NCBI RefSeq assembly: GCF_000732195.1 | Contig: NZ_JNNU01000013.1 | Coordinates: 1-64,000 of the forward strand | Length of the DNA: 64,000 nucleotides | Direction: 5' to 3' | Source: Neorhizobium vignae | GTDB taxonomy: Bacteria > Pseudomonadota > Alphaproteobacteria > Rhizobiales > Rhizobiaceae | Part shown: piece after piece, positions 41,332-50,275 of the stretch | Numbering within the stretch: position 1 is the stretch's first letter | Layout: every line of letters begins with the position of its first letter | The notes under the pieces: model-generated | Seen by the model: only the letters and a program-made list of their open reading frames with translations | The model's database searches: none | Told to the model about the DNA's origin: nothing | Translations under genes and position numbers: made by a program

Positions 41332-41664
41332 TCAGGTCGTTCGCAACTCCGGAAACGTGCGGCGCAATTCGTCCATGGAGCCTATCACCGCATCGTCGGC
41401 GCGCAGCGTGACCGAAATATTGTCGGCGACATTGAGCGTTTCCTCAAAATGCACCGGCATTTCAGCGCCTCCCTGGCGCACCAGCGTGGCCTCCTTGCGA
41501 AAGCCATGCTTCAGCAGCCAGTCGCGCGGGGCACTGAGGCTCACCGCCACATGGAACGCGCCGTCATCTTCCTTGCTCGCCTTCAATTTGTAAGTCACGG
41601 GAGATCTGTCTCCGCCGATGTCGATCTGGCCTGGGTAACCCGCTTCTTTCAGATGTTCACCCAT
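41332..41664 (-). CDS. Conserved hypothetical protein (110 aa)
   Basis: Soluble 110-residue protein, MGEHLKEAGYPGQIDIGGDR..., predicted mostly beta with a hydrophobic patch around FHVAVSLSAPRDWLLKHGF. No domain was recognised. The start at 41664 is chosen because AAGGAG lies 6 bases upstream, whereas the upstream ATG at 41748 has no such signal. It is divergent from the glycerate kinase gene. Confidence 0.7.
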   Translation of the reverse strand: MGEHLKEAGYPGQIDIGGDRSPVTYKLKASKEDDGAFHVAVSLSAPRDWLLKHGFRKEATLVRQGGAEMPVHFEETLNVADNISVTLRADDAVIGSMDELRRTFPELRTT

Positions 41665-41816
41665 ATTTCGCTCCTTCATTTTGGTGAGCCCGTGGGACAA
41701 CAGACACTCGCTTGCTTTGTTCCGTTTGAAAGACCGGCGGGTGATCAAGCCCGGTTGACGGCCGTTGACGGCCGTGATCGAAAGAGCCCGGGTGACGGAG
41801 ACGTGGAGGAAAAGCG

Positions 41817-43073
41817 ATGACGGACCGGGAACTGCTGCAGGCGCTGTTTGATGCTGCCGTGAAGGCTGCCGATCCGCTGACCGGGATCGTCAAGCACCTG
41901 CCCGCCCCGCCGGCAAATGGGCGAACCGTCGTGATCGGCGCCGGCAAGGGTGCGGCCCAGATGGCCGCAGCGCTCGAAAGCGTGTGGACGGGACCGCTGA
42001 CCGGCGTGGTCGTGACCCGCTACGGTTATGGCTGCGAAACGAAGTCGATCGAGATTCTCGAGGCGTCGCATCCGGTACCGGATGCCGCAGGCCTCGCCGG
42101 CGCAAAGCGATTGGTCGAGGCGATCCGCGGCCTCTCGGAAAACGACCTCGTCATCGCGCTCGTCTGCGGCGGTGGCTCCGCCCTGCTGCCCGCGCCCCCG
42201 GAAGGCCTGACGCTGGAGGACGAGATTGCGTTGAACGAGATGCTGCTTGACTCCGGCGCGCCGATCTCGGCCATGAACGTGGTTCGCAAACATCTGTCGA
42301 CCATCAAGGGCGGCAGGCTTGCAGCAGCGACCAAGGCCCGTGTCGTCAGCCTGATCGTCTCGGATATTCCCGGCGATAACCCCGCCTTCGTCGCCTCCGG
42401 CCCGACGATCCCGGATGCGACGACGCGCCAGGATGCGCTCGCCATCGTCGAACAATACAAACTGAAGCTGCCGGCGGCGATGATCTCGCACCTGAACTCG
42501 CCAGCCGCCGACGCACCGGACGCGGACGATCCGGTCTTTGCCCGCCACGAGCATTTCGTCATCGCTTCTGCCGGCGTCTCGCTCGAGGCGGCCGCCGAGG
42601 TCGCCCGCACCCATGGCGTAACGCCTTATATCCTTTCCGACTCTGTCGAAGGCGAAGCGCGCGACGTGGCCCTGGTGCATGCAGCCATTGCGCGCGAAGT
42701 ATCGCTCCGAGACCGGCCGTTCGCAAAGCCGGCGGTTCTGCTGTCCGGCGGGGAGACGACCGTGACGCTACGGGCGAAAGGCGGCAAGGGCGGTCGCAAC
42801 AGCGAATTCGTGCTGGCCCTGGCGCTGGCGATCGACGGCCACGACATCACCGCCCTGGCCGCCGATACGGATGGTATCGACGGCTCGGAAACCAATGCCG
42901 GCGCCTTTGCGGACGGCACGACGGCGAGACGCCTGCGAGCCGCCGGGCTCGACGGACGGAAACTGCTTGACGGCAATAACAGCTTTTCAGGATTTGCCGC
43001 GATTGGCGACATATTCGAAACGGGGCCAACCGGCACCAATGTGAATGATTTCCGGGCGATTGTGTTGAGATAG
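41817..43073 (+). CDS. ttuD: Glycerate 2-kinase (TtuD/GckA family)
   Basis: 418-residue glycerate kinase of the MOFRL family. The N-terminal domain has VVIGAGKGAAQMAAALE, VSHPVPDA-like EASHPVPDAAGL, LVCGGGSALLPAPPEG and MNVVRKHLSTIKGGRLA; the C-terminal MOFRL domain has VLLSGGETTVTLRAKGGKGGRNSEFVLALALAI and ALAADTDGIDGSETNAGAF. It phosphorylates D-glycerate to 2-phosphoglycerate in tartrate, glyoxylate and serine metabolism. GGAGGAAAAGCG precedes the ATG. Confidence 0.93.
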   Translation: MTDRELLQALFDAAVKAADPLTGIVKHLPAPPANGRTVVIGAGKGAAQMAAALESVWTGPLTGVVVTRYGYGCETKSIEILEASHPVPDAAGLAGAKRLVEAIRGLSENDLVIALVCGGGSALLPAPPEGLTLEDEIALNEMLLDSGAPISAMNVVRKHLSTIKGGRLAAATKARVVSLIVSDIPGDNPAFVASGPTIPDATTRQDALAIVEQYKLKLPAAMISHLNSPAADAPDADDPVFARHEHFVIASAGVSLEAAAEVARTHGVTPYILSDSVEGEARDVALVHAAIAREVSLRDRPFAKPAVLLSGGETTVTLRAKGGKGGRNSEFVLALALAIDGHDITALAADTDGIDGSETNAGAFADGTTARRLRAAGLDGRKLLDGNNSFSGFAAIGDIFETGPTGTNVNDFRAIVLR

Positions 43074-43120
43074 CCGATTGAAGCGGGCCTCGCGGCCCTC
43101 TCCCCGCCAAATTGCGGCAA

Positions 43121-44026
43121 TCACTGCAGCTGCGGCTTCCTCAAGAAATCATTCCGATCCGCCGACTTCACTCTGAGCCAGGCCTCCCGTCCGTCACGCA
43201 AAATCCGCATCGGGATTTCGGCGCCTGGAGGGCCGCTGTTCCAGATCTTGCGGTAGAAGTCCGCGAGCCCGTCGACCTCGCCGTCGCGGATTTCCGAAAT
43301 CACGTCGCCGCGCTTGAGGCCCGCCTTTGCCGCCGGGCCGTTTTCGGTGACGCTCATGACCACGACTTCGCCGTTGCTTTCCGCCGACATGGCGCCAAGC
43401 CAGGGGCGTGGCGGGCGGTTGAACTCGCCGCGATTGAGGAGATCGTCAAGGATAGGCTTCAAAAGGTTGACCGGAACGACCATGTTGATGTCGGCGATCT
43501 CACCGCCGCGGCTCATCTGCAGGCGCAGCGATCCGATCCCAAGCAGCTTGCCTTCCGTATCGATCAGCGCCGCCCCGCCCCAGGAGGGGTGGGCGGGTGC
43601 GATGAAGATAGCCTCATCCAGCAGATATTCCCAATATCCTGCGAATTCCTGCTTGGCGACGATATTGCCCCGCACATATTCTCCCTCGCCATCGGCGAAG
43701 ATGACCGGATCGCCGAGCGTCGCGGTTGCGGAATCGCCGATCTGAAGCGCCGGCAGATCCAGCGGCGCCATGGCCTGCACGAGGCCGAAGCCGCTTTCCT
43801 GATCATAGGCCAGCGCATGGGCCGGCACGACCCGGCCGTCCTGGCGTGTCAGCCAGACGTCTTCTGCTTCGGTGATCAGGTAACCGATCGTCAGCACCAG
43901 TCCGTTTTCGCGGATCACCACACCGCTACCTTCCCGGCGGGTGCCGAGAATATTGGCCGTAAAGGCGTTGTCCGGAATGGAAGCACGAACGGCCACGACC
44001 GACCGTAAACTTTTCTCGATATCCAT
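43121..44026 (-). CDS. DegP-like protein with PDZ domain but no catalytic triad
   Basis: 301-residue protein with a trypsin-like (S1C) domain at residues ~5-190 and a PDZ domain at ~205-295 (VTENGPAAKAGLKRGDVISEIRDGEV). It has no signal peptide, unlike HtrA/DegP, so it should be cytoplasmic. The catalytic residues are gone: Tyr49 stands at the histidine (TIGYLI), the Asp segment reads DQESGFGLV, and Trp149 replaces the nucleophilic serine (HPSWGGAAL, expected GNSGG). It is therefore a probable pseudoprotease that could bind unfolded or C-terminal peptides. The frame is intact with normal codon use, so it is not simply decaying. Confidence 0.85.
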   Translation of the reverse strand: MDIEKSLRSVVAVRASIPDNAFTANILGTRREGSGVVIRENGLVLTIGYLITEAEDVWLTRQDGRVVPAHALAYDQESGFGLVQAMAPLDLPALQIGDSATATLGDPVIFADGEGEYVRGNIVAKQEFAGYWEYLLDEAIFIAPAHPSWGGAALIDTEGKLLGIGSLRLQMSRGGEIADINMVVPVNLLKPILDDLLNRGEFNRPPRPWLGAMSAESNGEVVVMSVTENGPAAKAGLKRGDVISEIRDGEVDGLADFYRKIWNSGPPGAEIPMRILRDGREAWLRVKSADRNDFLRKPQLQ

Positions 44027-44178
44027 GATGCAAATCCTGATGAGGCATTACGCGGTCCGGAACCCCGCAAGGGTCTGCAAAGGCCAACCATACCGTCTCT
44101 TTAAGGTATGAATGTGGACGGCGTGGAGCAAGAGGCTGGAGAGAACTCGTGCTTGCAAAAAGTCTACCTCATGTGAAG

Positions 44179-44202
44179 CCCCTCCCCGTTTCCGGGAAGG
44201 GG
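44179..44202. repeat. GC-rich intergenic palindrome (CCCCTCCC type)
   Basis: CCCCTCCC pairs with GGGAAGGGG with one bulged A around a 7-base loop. It lies 14 bases beyond the stop of the DUF992 gene on the minus strand and may end or stabilise its transcript. A similar CCCTCCCC hairpin occurs at 52910-52930, suggesting a dispersed small element. Confidence 0.5.
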
Positions 44203-44215
44203 AAGCGCGAAATCC

Positions 44216-44749
44216 TTAGCCTGCTGGCGTCAGCGTGACCGACGTTCCTGTTGCGGCGACGTTGAGGCCGAGTTGGCCGGTAACGCTCACCGTCTGCAGG
44301 TGGATGGAACCAGCGGTTCCACCGACGAGGATATTGGCGCCGATGCCGGCACCGACGGTGGCCTCAGCGGTCGCACCCTGGTAGAGGCCGCCAAGCGAAC
44401 CGTGGTGATAACCTGCGGTCGGCGCAAAGACGGCCCAGATCAGCCGCGAGCGGGTGGTGAAGCCGAGATCTACGCCCATCTTGCGCACCACGCCCGTATA
44501 GCGGTCGAGGGGCTCGCTGCCGATCGCCGTCGTGAAGACACAATCTGCTTCTTTGGCGGAACCGACAACGTAACCGACGCCGCCGCCGATCGAGCAATCG
44601 AGATAACCGATGCGAACGCCACCGCGCTGGTCCTGTTCTTCATAAACCGGGACACGATCCCGGCGGGCAATCACATCGGCGGAAAAGGCGGCTCCAGCGC
44701 TGGTTACGACCGGCAAAGCGGCGAGCGCCACGGCAACAATCTTCTTCAT
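44216..44749 (-). CDS. DUF992 family secreted protein
   Basis: 177-residue protein with a Sec signal peptide (MKKIVAVALAALPVVTSAGAAFS). The mature part, RGGVRIGYLDCSIGGGVGYVVGSAKEADCVF, then ERYTG-like LDRYTGVVRKMGVDLGFTTRSRLIWAVFAP and a Gly-rich C-terminus ending GTSVTLTPAG, matches DUF992, an alphaproteobacterial periplasmic family of unknown role. Two cysteines probably form a disulphide. Start 44749 is preceded by AGGAGTACAGG. Confidence 0.88.
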   Translation of the reverse strand: MKKIVAVALAALPVVTSAGAAFSADVIARRDRVPVYEEQDQRGGVRIGYLDCSIGGGVGYVVGSAKEADCVFTTAIGSEPLDRYTGVVRKMGVDLGFTTRSRLIWAVFAPTAGYHHGSLGGLYQGATAEATVGAGIGANILVGGTAGSIHLQTVSVTGQLGLNVAATGTSVTLTPAG

Positions 44750-45018
44750 CCCTGTACTCCTATAATTATTCAGCCGCCCTTGTTGAGACTCATGCGAGCG
44801 GGTTTGGCAGCGTTGGGAAACGCATGTGGCGGAAGAATGATCCCACGCCCGTTGCACACGAATTATCACCGAATTGTTCCAAGCGTGAGTGGCTACAGTC
44901 CGCCGCCCCTGCGCCAGCGGTTCGCGGAATCGGCCTGGAAGAGAAACCAGGACATCGGCGACCTTCCGGAACCGCGGCCATCCAGACACGTTTCTGTCGA
45001 TCTTTCGAGGAGATCAGG

Positions 45019-45846
45019 ATGGACAAGGGCAGGAAACTGGAATGGCTGGCGAGGTCCGGGTATGCGGCCAGGGGGATCGTATACGTCCTGATCGCCGGCA
45101 TGGCGTCGCTCTCGACCCTCGGCGGTGGAGAGCCCGATTCCAATTCCGCGCTGCAGATCGTACTGGAACAGCCTTTCGGGCAGATCTGGCTCGGCGTGAT
45201 CGGCATGGGCCTGATCGGCTTCATCCTCTGGCGCGTGGCGCAATCGATCCTCAACACCGACCGACATCAGAACAATGCGAAAGGGTATCTGGTCAGGGCG
45301 GGTCTTCTCGTCAGCGCCGCCACCTATACCGGTCTCGCCTTCTACGCGGTCGGGCAGGCCATGCATCTCGGCTTCGGCGCCGGATCGTCCGGAGGCCGCG
45401 AAAGCTGGACCGCCTGGCTGATGCAGCAGCCGTTCGGTCGCTATCTTGTCGCAGCCGTCGGCCTTGCGATTATCGGTGCCGGCTGCGCCCAGGCGGCCAA
45501 GGGCATCAAACGTGGATATCTTCGCTTTTTCGAAAGCGGTTTCGAGCAGCGCGCCGTCCTCAATGGCATCTGTAGCTACGGCCTTTTGGCGCGGGGCGTC
45601 ATATTCCTCATTATCGGCGGGTTCTTCATCTATGCCGCCTTCGCCGTCGATCCGAACCAGGCCGGCGGCCTGGCGGAGGCCCTCGCCTGGGTGCGCCAGC
45701 TTCCGTTCGGGGCTATCCTCTATGGGATGACGGCCATCGGGCTTTTCGCCTTCGGTCTTTATGGATTGATCGAGGCCCGATACAGGATCGTGCAGCCGCC
45801 TTCGATGGATCGGCCGCTTCGCGCGATGCGGTCGGTCGTGAACTGA
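45019..45846 (+). CDS. DUF1206 membrane protein
   Basis: 275-residue integral membrane protein built of three repeated two-helix units, each starting with a pattern like LARSGYAARGIVYVLIAG, AKGYLVRAGLLVSAATYTGLAFYA and ICSYGLLARGVIFLIIGGFF. This threefold layout is typical of DUF1206. Function is unknown. It is followed 20 bases later by a PAP2-family gene and probably shares its transcript. GAGGAGATCAGG precedes the ATG at 45019. Confidence 0.88.
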   Translation: MDKGRKLEWLARSGYAARGIVYVLIAGMASLSTLGGGEPDSNSALQIVLEQPFGQIWLGVIGMGLIGFILWRVAQSILNTDRHQNNAKGYLVRAGLLVSAATYTGLAFYAVGQAMHLGFGAGSSGGRESWTAWLMQQPFGRYLVAAVGLAIIGAGCAQAAKGIKRGYLRFFESGFEQRAVLNGICSYGLLARGVIFLIIGGFFIYAAFAVDPNQAGGLAEALAWVRQLPFGAILYGMTAIGLFAFGLYGLIEARYRIVQPPSMDRPLRAMRSVVN

Positions 45847-45865
45847 AATTAAGCGAGGAGTTTGG

Positions 45866-46573
45866 ATGGCATTCCATCAGCGCGTGGCACGCAGAGTGGT
45901 CGAAAGGGTCATGACTTTCGAGCCGATCGGCTTGATGATGATCGCCTTTCTGGCAGGCGGGCTTTTCGCCTTCTTCCGGTTGACCGACGAGGTTCTGGAA
46001 GGTGAGACCCATGCCTTCGACGAAAAGATCCTTCTGGCCCTGCGCAATGCCACAGATCTTGCAATGCCGCTCGGACCCTATTGGCTCAATCATGCCATGG
46101 GAGACATCACGGCGCTCGGCGGGATCACCGTTCTGACCCTCATGACCGTGATGGGGACCGGCTTCCTCCTACTGTCGCGGCAAAAGGCGATCGCGCTCTT
46201 CATGTTCCTGTCGATCGCCGGCGGCTGGCTTTTGAGTTCGCTGCTGAAGCTCGGCGTGGCGCGTCCGCGGCCGGATATCGTGCCGCACCTGGTCGAGGTG
46301 AACGACCTCAGTTTCCCGAGCGGCCACGCCATGCTGTCGGCCGTCACGTATCTGACGCTCGGCGCTCTGCTGTCGCGCGCCCAACCTTACCGTTCGACCC
46401 GCATCTTCCTGATCGGCGCGGCGATCTTCCTGACATTCATCATCGGTTTCAGCCGTGTCTATCTCGGCGTCCATTATCCGACCGACGTCCTTGGCGGCTG
46501 GTGCGCCGGCGCGACCTGGGCGCTGGCGTGCTGGATGATCGCCAGACGCTACATCTCGGTGGCACCGGAATAA
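45866..46573 (+). CDS. PAP2-family membrane phosphatase
   Basis: 235-residue inner-membrane phosphatase with five or six helices. The three PAP2 motifs are in order: KLGVARPRP (KxxxxxxRP), FPSGHAMLS (PSGH) and SRVYLGVHYPTDVLGG (SRxxxxxHxxxD). Such enzymes dephosphorylate undecaprenyl pyrophosphate or phosphatidate-type lipids at the periplasmic face. It is probably co-transcribed with the DUF1206 gene upstream. Confidence 0.93.
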   Translation: MAFHQRVARRVVERVMTFEPIGLMMIAFLAGGLFAFFRLTDEVLEGETHAFDEKILLALRNATDLAMPLGPYWLNHAMGDITALGGITVLTLMTVMGTGFLLLSRQKAIALFMFLSIAGGWLLSSLLKLGVARPRPDIVPHLVEVNDLSFPSGHAMLSAVTYLTLGALLSRAQPYRSTRIFLIGAAIFLTFIIGFSRVYLGVHYPTDVLGGWCAGATWALACWMIARRYISVAPE

Positions 46574-46608
46574 TCCGGCGGCCGGCGGGAGGCGGCGCTC
46601 GTAGTCCC

Positions 46609-47019
46609 CTAGGGATCGGTATAGCCGACGGCTCTTACCCTAACTTCCCGTGCGCCCGGATCCTGCGAGAACAGGATGGCGCCGGAGGACTGGGATTGCG
46701 CCGGGACGTAGTCGAAGGTGACGTCGGCATCCTCGACCATGTTGTCACCATCGACGATCTCGCCGCGCACGGCAACGGCAGCGGCCGTCACCGTCGCCTT
46801 GTTGACGATATCGAAGGCGACGCGGTAGCCGCCTTCCACTGGGCGCCTCTCGGTGATGGTGATGGTGAATTCCGGCTCCATATCCGCGTCCGTCCAGGCC
46901 TTGTAGCCGACCCACGCGATCATCGCGACAACGACGAGCGCCGAAACCATCCCGGTCGCCCATTCGATCCAATGCGGCTCCTTGGCTTCTCTGTGACGTT
47001 TGTTGGCCGTTATTGTCAT
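46609..47019 (-). CDS. TIGR02588 family protein
   Basis: 136-residue protein with one N-terminal membrane helix (WIEWATGMVSALVVVAMIAWVGYKAW) and a ~95-residue periplasmic beta domain, FTITITERRPVEGGYRVAFDIVNKATVTAAAVAVRGEIVDG. This matches TIGR02588, a family always found next to TIGR02587. It lies 10 bases downstream of that gene. The pair's function is unknown; the beta domain looks like a fibronectin/Ig-type module. Confidence 0.82.
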   Translation of the reverse strand: MTITANKRHREAKEPHWIEWATGMVSALVVVAMIAWVGYKAWTDADMEPEFTITITERRPVEGGYRVAFDIVNKATVTAAAVAVRGEIVDGDNMVEDADVTFDYVPAQSQSSGAILFSQDPGAREVRVRAVGYTDP

Positions 47020-47029
47020 CGATCACTCG

Positions 47030-47926
47030 TTACAGGATGAGGCGGGCGGCAGCCGCCCCGATTGCGCCGGGAAAGGCGAGAACGATGGCGGACATCAGCA
47101 TCTGCGTTGGCGCCGTGTCGTCGAGCCGGCCGAAGGTCCAGAGCACATAGAAGCTGATCAGCATCGCGACCAGGTAGCCCGGCAGGGTGAAGCGGAAGAA
47201 GGCATGCCACCACGGCGTCTCCTTGGGAATTTCATGGGTACCCTTGAAGGCGACCGCATAGACGAACCCGTGCATGATGGCGATCGACACGCCGATCATG
47301 ACAAGCGCATGCCAGGGCGTCATCTTGTAGGCGATCAGGATGATCTCCTCCGTGGGCGCAACGTTGAGGTTGAGAAAGAGCGCACCGACCGCCATCAGGA
47401 AGAGTTCGCGGCTGTAGCTGGTGGAAATTTCGTCGGGTACAGCGTCGCCGCCTTCGTCCTGATCCTTTTCCCCGTCACCATCGTCTTCATCTTTGCCGGC
47501 CTGCCCGCCGAGCTGGGAGCGGCCGAGCAGAGCGCCGATGCTGGCAGGCACGGACTGAATGGCGACCTTGCCGAGCATTTCGGAGAGCGGCATATGCGGC
47601 TTGATGTCCCCGAGCATGATGAGGATCGCGGCGCTTATGAGGACGCCGAGCCCGTAGGCGATTATGGCGTCGCGACAGGCCTCCGCCGCGGTGGACGTGC
47701 GTTCGAAACCGATCCGGTGGGCGAGCAATATCAGAAGCGGGATATTGACGATCAGCAACAGGAACAGGCGCCAGCGTTCGATGTAGAACCCGAGCTGCCA
47801 GAGCTCCATGGTCATCAGCATCGGTATGCCGAACAGCATGGCGCCGGCGGCGCCACGTCCGAGGCCGATCAGGAAATCCCGGCTTTCGCCTACGTCATTG
47901 CCCCGTTCCGCCCTGGCCCCGTTCAA
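47030..47926 (-). CDS. TIGR02587 family integral membrane protein
   Basis: 298-residue membrane protein with about eight helices, matching TIGR02587. An acidic cytoplasmic or periplasmic linker of about 25 residues (GKDEDDGDGEKDQDEGGDAV) splits it into two halves, with helices starting DFLIGLGRGAAGAMLFGIPMLMTMELW before and RELFLMAVGALFLNLNVAPTEEI after. It forms a conserved two-gene module with the TIGR02588 gene; their role is not known. Confidence 0.85.
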   Translation of the reverse strand: MNGARAERGNDVGESRDFLIGLGRGAAGAMLFGIPMLMTMELWQLGFYIERWRLFLLLIVNIPLLILLAHRIGFERTSTAAEACRDAIIAYGLGVLISAAILIMLGDIKPHMPLSEMLGKVAIQSVPASIGALLGRSQLGGQAGKDEDDGDGEKDQDEGGDAVPDEISTSYSRELFLMAVGALFLNLNVAPTEEIILIAYKMTPWHALVMIGVSIAIMHGFVYAVAFKGTHEIPKETPWWHAFFRFTLPGYLVAMLISFYVLWTFGRLDDTAPTQMLMSAIVLAFPGAIGAAAARLIL

Positions 47927-48015
47927 TCCCGGCTCCCTTCCCTCTTGCGATAAGCGGAAGGAAACTCTGAAATCGGATCAAATGTTCCGCCCGGACGAGA
48001 ACGCGGGACAAGGCA

Positions 48016-48801
48016 TCACCGATCGAACAAATCTTGCCATTGCTTCTCGCCGATCAGGCAGTCGCTGGATGGCTGGTTGCTGGCGACCTTCTGCACGGTG
48101 GGGGACGGCGTGAGCCCGCTGATCTCCAGGACCAGCTTGCGGCGCACGGCGACGGCGAAATCCTCGATCTTGTGAACCGGCAGCACGAAGGAGCCGGGCC
48201 CGCCGATGACGCAGTCGCCGTAATATTTGTCGAGCCCGCCCGGTGCGCCGGAGGGCCTCAGCATGATCGCCAGGCCGTTGATGATGATGCCGGCTTCCAG
48301 CGCCTTCCCACGGACCGGCACGACTGGATTGCCGGAATTGTTCGGCCCGTCGCCGGAAATGTCGATCACCTGCCGCATGCCACGATAGGAATTGGCGACG
48401 ATCATCGTCGCGCCCTGGGTGATCGCGGCGGAAATCGAAGTGCGGCGCTGGGTATTGATGGGCCGGGCCTCGAGCTTGGCGGCAAAATTGATGGCGTCCT
48501 GCTCGTTTTCGATGATTGTCCAATCGATAATCGAATCCGGCACCACGTCACCTGCCCATTCGAAATAGCTGATGGCGATGCGGCCGGTCAGCCCTGTCTT
48601 CACCGCGTCGATGAATTCCTTGTGCTTGAGTGCCTCGACATAACCCTCGCGCTGGACGCGGACCTCCTCGTAGTCCATGGAGCGGGACGTATCGACCGCG
48701 AGGACCAGTTCCACATCGACTTCGCCTCCCTTTTGCTGCGCGACCATCGGGGTGGTGGCAGCAACGGAAAGGCTCGTGAGCATCGCGAGTGTTGTAAGCA
48801 T
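48016..48801 (-). CDS. DUF1194 (vWA-like) secreted protein
   Basis: 261-residue protein with a signal peptide (MLTTLAMLTSLSVAATTPMVA) and a von Willebrand A-like domain: VELVLAVDTSRSMDYEE contains the metal-binding DxSxS motif, and VIDISGDGPNNSG the second acidic loop. It belongs to DUF1194, periplasmic vWA proteins of alphaproteobacteria with unknown ligand. A longer frame begins at 48846 but places 15 polar residues before the signal peptide, so 48801 is preferred. Confidence 0.85.
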   Translation of the reverse strand: MLTTLAMLTSLSVAATTPMVAQQKGGEVDVELVLAVDTSRSMDYEEVRVQREGYVEALKHKEFIDAVKTGLTGRIAISYFEWAGDVVPDSIIDWTIIENEQDAINFAAKLEARPINTQRRTSISAAITQGATMIVANSYRGMRQVIDISGDGPNNSGNPVVPVRGKALEAGIIINGLAIMLRPSGAPGGLDKYYGDCVIGGPGSFVLPVHKIEDFAVAVRRKLVLEISGLTPSPTVQKVASNQPSSDCLIGEKQWQDLFDR

Positions 48802-48996
48802 TGGCAATCCAATCACTGCGTTATCGATTTCGTAAAACTGTAACACAGAGCGGACCGAGGGCGACTCCCCTCCGCGTGCCTCCCTTCAACTTTCAGTGAT
48901 GGGACTATATTCCGGAGCCCCCGCACTTAGTCTGCGCGAGACAAGGGCGGCTTGGGCACCGCCAGTTTCAACCGGCATCTGCAGGAGATTGGCGGC

Positions 48997-49394
48997 ATGC
49001 CGAGGTTAAACGGCAAATGTTACTGCGGCGCGGTCGCTTATGAAGTGGAGGACGCCTTCGTTTATGCCGCCATCTGCCATTGCTCGGATTGTCGCCGCAC
49101 CACCGGCTCGGCCTTCAAGCCTTTCGCAGGCATCGAGCTGCAGAAGTTCGCGGTTGTGAAGGGCAAGGACGATTTGCTGATTTTCGGTGACGGCGAGAAC
49201 CACGACGCCCATTGTAAGCTTTGCGGCTCGCTCCTTTATTCGCGAGTGCGCGACGCCGCCTGGGTGCATGTGGCGATGGGCACGCTGGTGGATGCCCAGA
49301 CAATCCGGCCGCACACCATATCTTCGTCGGTTCGAAAGCGCCCTGGTACGAGATCACCGACGACATGCCGCAATACCGGGGCCATAAGCAGTAG
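48997..49394 (+). pseudogene. GFA-family (glutathione-dependent formaldehyde-activating-like) gene with a frameshift
   Basis: The first ~105 codons from ATG 48997 encode a GFA-family zinc-binding protein: CYCGAVAYEV, CHCSDCRRTTGSAFKPFAGI and HCKLCGSLLYSRV carry the zinc cysteines. After ...DAQTIRP (about 49311) the original frame becomes nonsense, while the next frame resumes AHHIFVGSKAPWYEITDDMP and stops properly at 49394. One base is thus missing around 49312-49316. It is either a real one-base deletion or a sequence error; the intact reading would be 132 residues. GGAG lies upstream of the ATG. Confidence 0.8.
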
Positions 49395-49397
49395 CTA

Positions 49398-49859
49398 TTA
49401 CCGGCCGGCCAGCGCCTTCAGCTTCTCGCCTTCGAGCCGGTAGAAGACCCGGTCCTCCTTCCGGTCGCCGCCGAGCCCGTCATAGAATTTCAAAAGCTGC
49501 TGGTTGGCGCGCGCCGCCGTCCAGTCGATGCGGCCAAAACCCCGCTCGACTGCGAGTCCCGCCAGCCGCTTCATCAGTGCCTTGCCGGTATCCTTGCCGC
49601 GCTCGGATCCGGCCACATAAAGCTCCTTGAGGAAAAATCCGGGCTGCAGGCCCGGTCCGGGATAGATGGCGGCAAAGGCTGCAAAGGCGATGATCCGGTC
49701 GGTCGCGGCGACCAGGATTTCGGTCTCCGGCGGACGGTTGGCGAGGCCGGTCAGGATCGCCTCGCGCGGCGGGCAGAAGACGCCGTAATAGGCCTGCATC
49801 TCCTGAAAGAGTAAGGCCAGTTCCTCGCCATCGGCAGGTTGGAAAAAACGGATATCCAC
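49398..49859 (-). CDS. GNAT family N-acetyltransferase
   Basis: 153-residue acetyltransferase from the GTG at 49859 (VDIRFFQPADGEELALLFQ). FFLKELYVAGSERGKDTGKALMKRLAGLA holds the acetyl-CoA loop (R-G-K-D-T-G-K), and RIDWTAARANQQLLKFYDGLG is the conserved C-terminal strand-helix. The longer in-frame start at 49982 would add 41 unrelated residues. No ribosome-binding site decides between them. The substrate is unknown. It converges with the frameshifted GFA gene. Confidence 0.8.
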   Translation of the reverse strand: MDIRFFQPADGEELALLFQEMQAYYGVFCPPREAILTGLANRPPETEILVAATDRIIAFAAFAAIYPGPGLQPGFFLKELYVAGSERGKDTGKALMKRLAGLAVERGFGRIDWTAARANQQLLKFYDGLGGDRKEDRVFYRLEGEKLKALAGR

Positions 49860-49996
49860 AAAATAAACCCAAGTGAAAACAGGGCCACTATTGCGGCGGC
49901 ATAAAGGCCTGTCAATTGACGCACCGCTATTTCGGCCGACCGCGGTTGACTTCGTAGCGTGCATATCCACAGGGTGGCACAAAAGAAGGAAACGCC

Positions 49997-50233
49997 ATGT
50001 CCCGGTCTGAAAAATTCATCGTGCTGCCGTTCAAGAAGGTCCGGGGCAACGTAACGCCCGGCGAGATGCGCGTGGCCTCGAATGCCGCTTCGGCGGAGAA
50101 GATCGCCCGCGCCATGGCCGACCGTTTCGTCGGGGTCGCGGCCTATTCGGTTCAGGTCGATCTGGAAAGCGGGGACATGTCCGATCCGCGCATCCTTTGG
50201 CAGACAGGTGAAATCGCCGATATCGCGGCTTAG
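49997..50233 (+). CDS. Conserved small protein (78 aa), function unknown
   Basis: 78-residue soluble protein, MSRSEKFIVLPFKKVRGNVTPGEMRVASNAASAEKIARAMADRFVG..., with an alpha-beta pattern and no membrane segment. AGAAGGAAACGCC precedes the ATG. I do not recognise the family with certainty; small single-domain proteins of this kind, often near hypothetical genes, are common in Rhizobiales. It is divergent from the acetyltransferase. Confidence 0.65.
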   Translation: MSRSEKFIVLPFKKVRGNVTPGEMRVASNAASAEKIARAMADRFVGVAAYSVQVDLESGDMSDPRILWQTGEIADIAA

Positions 50234-50275
50234 TGGCTTTAGCCGTCATCCTCGTCGATACAAGCTCGACCCCCG

